Shown: positions 6,209-8,271 of the stretch, piece by piece
How positions within the stretch are numbered: position 1 is the first letter of the stretch
How the letters are laid out: each line of letters opens with the position of its first letter
Source of the DNA: Thermoplasmatota archaeon
GTDB taxonomy: Archaea; Thermoplasmatota; Thermoplasmata; Methanomassiliicoccales; Methanomassiliicoccaceae
DNA: 8,271 bases
Reading direction: 5' to 3'
NCBI GenBank assembly: GCA_022709105.1
Contig: JAKIXL010000059.1
Span: 1 to 8,271 of the forward strand
Made by a program: the position numbers and the translations under genes
Notes under the pieces: generated by a model
Database searches by the model: none
Seen by the model: the letters and a program-made list of their open reading frames with translations, nothing else
Told to the model about the DNA's origin: nothing

Positions 6209-7222
6209 TTACCTGCCCTTGGCGCGGTCCTCGCTGAGGATGGCCAGCAGGTCGCTGAGGATCGCGCTCGCGGTCTCCATCCTCCCGGCGCCGCGGCCGA
6301 CCACCGTCACCTCTCCGGCGAGGTCGGTCAGCAACTGCACGATGTTCAGAGTGCCCCCTATTGCCAGTGGGTGGCCGTTGGGCACCATGCGAGGAGAGAC
6401 CTCCAGGCGGTCCTTGTTGATCTCGCCGATCAGGCGGATGACCTTGTTCTGCTCCCCGGCCAGGGCGATGGCGTCCTCGGTGATGTTCCGGATGCCAGTC
6501 CTTATGACGTCGTTGTACGTAACGTCCTTGCCGAAGATCGCGTTGGCCAGGATCGCAAGCTTGCACGCAGAGTCCACTCCGTCTATGTCGTAGGAAGGGT
6601 CCCTCTCGGCGATGCCCATCTCCTGGGCCTCCCGCAAGGCCTGCTCGAACGGAAGCCCCTCGTCCTTCATCCGGTTAAGTATGAAGTTGCAGGTGCCGTT
6701 GAGAATGCCCCGCAGGGAGAAGATCTCCTCGCCCCTGAGCAGCTCCCTGGAGAGATTGATCACCGGCATGGCCCCGCCCACCGAGGCCTCGTACCTCAGC
6801 TGGACCTTGTTCCTCGCCGCGGCCTTGGACAGCTCCCGGAACCTCAGCGCCAGGGGGCCCTTGTTGGAGGTGATCACGTTCTTTCCGGAGCCCAGCGCGG
6901 CCATTATGTGCGTGTAGCCCGGCTCGGCGTCCAGGATGTTCGTCGGCGTAGTTTCGATAAGCGTGTCGAAGTCATATTCCTCGATGAGCTCCTTCACCCC
7001 GCCATCGACCTTGCGGGTGCCCACTGTGCCGGTGGACGCCTTGCGCCGCACCAGCTCCACGGGGTCGAGCCCCCTGGCGTTCTTGACGATGGTAGAGGAG
7101 TCGAACGCTCCGACGATCTTCACCTGCTGCCCGAAGCTCTTGGAGAACAGCTCCTGCCGCATGCCGATGACCTCGGCGATGCCCTGTCCCACCGTTCCGA
7201 AGCCGGCGATAACGACCTTCAT
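6209..7222 (-). CDS. hom: Homoserine dehydrogenase
   Basis: The 337-residue cytosolic enzyme reduces aspartate semialdehyde to homoserine with NAD(P)H, the branch point to threonine and methionine. The N-terminal Rossmann fold carries GFGTVGQG (7-14). SNKGPLA (119-125) holds the conserved Lys121 of the cofactor and active site. The catalytic domain follows, with SVGGAMPVI (147-155) and GILNGTCNFIL (172-182). In AERDPSYDIDGVDSACKLAIL (205-225), Glu206, Asp212, Asp217 and Lys221 fall where the substrate-binding Asp/Glu and catalytic Asp and Lys lie in characterised enzymes. There is no C-terminal ACT domain, as in the short form; the separate ACT protein upstream probably fills that role. The ATG abuts the TAG of that gene without a gap, and a G-rich ribosome site (AGGGGG, about 12 bases upstream) lies inside its last codons, so translation is probably coupled. 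It ends in TAA (6211-6209). Confidence 0.95.
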   Translation of the reverse strand: MKVVIAGFGTVGQGIAEVIGMRQELFSKSFGQQVKIVGAFDSSTIVKNARGLDPVELVRRKASTGTVGTRKVDGGVKELIEEYDFDTLIETTPTNILDAEPGYTHIMAALGSGKNVITSNKGPLALRFRELSKAAARNKVQLRYEASVGGAMPVINLSRELLRGEEIFSLRGILNGTCNFILNRMKDEGLPFEQALREAQEMGIAERDPSYDIDGVDSACKLAILANAIFGKDVTYNDVIRTGIRNITEDAIALAGEQNKVIRLIGEINKDRLEVSPRMVPNGHPLAIGGTLNIVQLLTDLAGEVTVVGRGAGRMETASAILSDLLAILSEDRAKGR

Positions 7223-7717
7223 CTAATCCAACCCCCTGATGAGGATGTAATCGTGCTTCTCCGAGCGCTGCTTGAAGAACTGGTCGAGGGAGGCGATGGT
7301 CTCCTTCTTTGAGGCCTTCCCGGTCACCAGCGCGGCGCGGGACGAGGAGTTCGCCGAGCCGGTGTAGCGGACCTCGATGAACGCCACGTTCTCCATGGAC
7401 TCCAGCGCCTTGGTGATGCTCTCCAGCTCCTTGGTCGGTATGCTGCCCACAATGAGATATTGAATGGGAAAGGTCTCGAAGAACGAGTCGATCTTGGCGA
7501 CATCGACCTCTCTCTTCCGCCACACCTCCAGGATCTTATTCAGCGCGTGCTCCGAGCGGACCTCGAAGGTGACGTTGACCGCGATCCTCCCGCCGACCCT
7601 GTCGTCATGGTGGTGCACCACTCCTCTGATGTTGCCGTCGTTCGCGGAGATGGGTTCCAGGGCCCCTACCAGTTGCCCGGGAATGTCCTTCAGCCGTAGG
7701 TCTACGTTCACCTTCAT
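7223..7717 (-). CDS. ACT-domain protein, putative regulator of homoserine dehydrogenase
   Basis: The protein has 164 residues, with the start fixed at ATG 7717-7715 by GGAAGGT six bases upstream. Residues 3-75 form an ACT domain: beta strand VNVDLRL, then D-I-P-G-Q-L (11-16), helix, then GNIRGVVHHHDD (28-39) and IAVNVTFEV. The Pro-Gly-x-Leu turn and Asn-Ile strand are typical of amino-acid-binding ACT folds. Residues 86-164 (YLIVGSIPTKELESITKALE..., VAFIEVRYTG, ...KHDYILIRGLD) form a second, less canonical ACT-like half. ACT proteins bind amino acids and control biosynthetic enzymes; sitting directly before hom, it is inferred to sense threonine, methionine or another end product and act on Hom. 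The open frame extends further upstream, but through non-coding sequence and the tRNA, so that longer version is rejected. The stop is TAG, followed in the same frame by the hom ATG. Confidence 0.85.
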   Translation of the reverse strand: MKVNVDLRLKDIPGQLVGALEPISANDGNIRGVVHHHDDRVGGRIAVNVTFEVRSEHALNKILEVWRKREVDVAKIDSFFETFPIQYLIVGSIPTKELESITKALESMENVAFIEVRYTGSANSSSRAALVTGKASKKETIASLDQFFKQRSEKHDYILIRGLD

Positions 7718-7723
7718 GAGGTT

Positions 7724-7770
7724 ACCTTCCAGTATCCCGCGTCCTGACACCTTGCGGCATATTTGATATT
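7724..7770 (-). promoter_or_regulatory. Promoter and ribosome site of the ACT-hom unit
   Basis: The minus strand reads AATATCAAATATG at 7770-7758, the likely TATA element, which predicts a transcript start near 7738. GGAAGGT at 7730-7724 is the ribosome binding site, six bases before ATG 7717. The leader would be only about 20 bases, leaving no room for a riboswitch. The ACT and hom genes are probably one transcript from here. Confidence 0.5.
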
Positions 7771-8018
7771 GTCGCGGCCGCTCGCCGGCAACTCCTCGAG
7801 CGGGACGCCATCTTGCCCTGATGCATGCATCTCCGGCCACCGCATTGGTGATATCATATTCAGGATCAAGAGACGTGCTCGGGGAGCGGTGATGCGACCG
7901 CGATAGTTGAGGAAGCCGCCCTGGGCAATGGCCGTGCCCCGCTCGCCCAGGCAGGTTCGAAGTTCCTACGGTCCATTCAAAAGAGAGAAGTCTTGAGATA
8001 GAGCAGAGATAGAACATG
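7771..8018. other. Spacer between tRNA-Ser and the ACT-hom unit
   Basis: No gene is seen. It contains an inverted repeat with seven-base arms, CCTGGGC (7920-7926) and GCCCAGG (7945-7951), around an 18-base loop, and a second T4 run on the minus strand (7979-7982). The 3' end of the tRNA is not repeated here, so there is no sign of an integration site. Confidence 0.35.
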
Positions 8019-8022
8019 AAAA
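8019..8022 (-). terminator. Oligo-T terminator of tRNA-Ser
   Basis: On the minus strand CTCTTTTCATG lies about ten bases past the tRNA 3' end. Short T runs of this kind commonly end archaeal tRNA transcripts. Confidence 0.4.
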
Positions 8023-8032
8023 GAGCGTGAAG

Positions 8033-8116
8033 CGCCGAGGGGGAGATTTGAACTCCCGAGTCCTTGCGGACACAAGCTTTCCAGGCTTGCGCCTTACCGG
8101 TCTGGGCCACCTCGGC
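8033..8116 (-). tRNA. tRNA-Ser (anticodon GGA)
   Basis: All arms of a class II tRNA fold on the minus strand. The acceptor stem pairs GCCGAGG (8116-8110) with CCTCGGC (8040-8034), and the discriminator is G at 8033. The D stem is GCC/GGC with an AGACCGGTAA-containing loop. The anticodon stem CAAGC/GCTTG closes the loop CTGGAAA, giving anticodon GGA, which reads the Ser codons UCC and UCU. The long variable arm GTCC-GCAA-GGAC with a tetraloop is the serine hallmark. The T stem GGGAG/CTCCC closes TTCAAAT. The CCA end is not encoded and must be added by the nucleotidyltransferase. There is no intron. Confidence 0.97.
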
Positions 8117-8142
8117 CTAGTTTTCCACCCTACCGCTTCATA

Positions 8143-8271
8143 TCATTTAAACCTGTCGGGCTCTGGATTGTCAGAGGGACCCAGCTGTATGGCGTTCTTC
8201 ACCACGAGCGACAGCTCCTCGATCTTGTAAGGCTTGGGCACCACGCCCACGAATCCAAAGTCCTCGTGATT
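8143..8271 (-). CDS. Response-regulator receiver domain, C-terminal end
   Basis: Only the last 42 codons lie in the window, running in from the right edge and ending at TGA (8145-8143). The visible part, FGFVGVVPKPYKIEELSLVV (residues 5-24), is the end of a CheY-like receiver domain: the fifth strand, then the conserved Lys13-Pro14 of the active-site switch and an aromatic, then the last helix. A short polar tail, GPSDNPEPDRFK, follows with no DNA-binding domain. The parent may be a single-domain regulator or, as the G-F-x-G-V-x-x-K-P-Y form often indicates, the receiver at the end of a hybrid histidine kinase. It acts in two-component phosphotransfer; the signal is not visible. Confidence 0.75.
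   Translation of the reverse strand, partial: NHEDFGFVGVVPKPYKIEELSLVVKNAIQLGPSDNPEPDRFK
8145..8151 (-). promoter_or_regulatory. TATA box of tRNA-Ser, overlapping a stop codon
   Basis: TTTAAAT on the minus strand (8151-8145) is centred about 32 bases before the mature tRNA 5' end, right for a start a few bases upstream of it. The same bases form the last Phe-Lys codons and the first base of the stop codon of the receiver-domain gene, so the two genes are packed tightly. Confidence 0.55.

Noticed and set aside
6056..7312. A 418-codon plus-strand open frame opposite hom
   Set aside because: It is a shadow of hom, which has full catalytic motifs on the minus strand. The plus translation is low in complexity and shows no family motif. 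The HCRNCG stretch near its start, zinc-finger-like by chance, has no second pair of Cys.
7718..8110. Upstream extension of the ACT-protein frame to 295 codons
   Set aside because: It runs through tRNA-Ser and non-coding spacer. ATG 7717 has a good ribosome site and begins exactly at the ACT domain.
7761..8116. Integration site at tRNA-Ser
   Set aside because: No repeat of the tRNA 3' end and no integrase or transposase gene is visible in the window.
1..8271. CRISPR array or insertion sequence
   Set aside because: No regularly spaced direct repeats, no transposase-like product and no terminal inverted repeats with target duplications were seen.

Overview
This 8.3 kb window looks like chromosomal DNA of a high-GC archaeon. 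The archaeal signs are AT-rich TATA-like boxes about 25 bases before inferred transcription starts, several leaderless or near-leaderless genes, and a tRNA-Ser without an encoded CCA. The gene set (DHA2-type MFS transporter, HdeD-like membrane protein, an HPr-kinase-like ATPase, citramalate synthase, an ACT protein next to homoserine dehydrogenase, the end of a receiver domain) would fit a high-GC Thermoplasmata lineage such as the Methanomassiliicoccales. That placement is inference only; nothing in the window is diagnostic of it.

Layout: (1) 1-479, plus strand, the end of a multidrug MFS transporter. (2) 569-730, minus strand, an unannotatably short single-span membrane protein. (3) 731-1264, mostly non-coding, with promoter-like elements and two doubtful small ORFs. 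(4) 1265-1843, plus strand, a six-span HdeD/DUF308 protein followed by a hairpin terminator. (5) 1846-2148, a structure-rich stretch between convergent genes. (6) 2254-3213, minus strand, an HPr kinase/PEPCK-like P-loop protein whose UAG stop is followed in frame by 34 coding-like codons. (7) 3286-4313, minus strand, a broken exported-protein gene with an internal UAG, an internal UAA and a frameshift. (8) 4407-5975, minus strand, cimA with a TTG start and an unusual leader. (9) 6209-7717, minus strand, a two-gene unit in which an ACT-domain protein directly abuts homoserine dehydrogenase, joined in the same frame by a single UAG. (10) 8033-8116, minus strand, tRNA-Ser(GGA). (11) 8143-8271, minus strand, the end of a response-regulator receiver domain.

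Metabolically, the centre of the window is aspartate-family and branched-chain amino acid synthesis. Homoserine dehydrogenase feeds threonine and methionine, and the ACT protein next to it is a likely regulator. CimA makes citramalate from pyruvate and acetyl-CoA, giving isoleucine without threonine.

The most interesting signal is the behaviour of UAG. Several genes end in UAG, and in two intact cases the same frame continues into plausible coding sequence: the HPrK-like extension, and ACT into Hom. In a pyrrolysine-decoding archaeon these would be readthrough candidates; otherwise they are ordinary stops or truncations. The sequence alone cannot decide, and the frequent use of UAG as a terminal codon here argues for caution.
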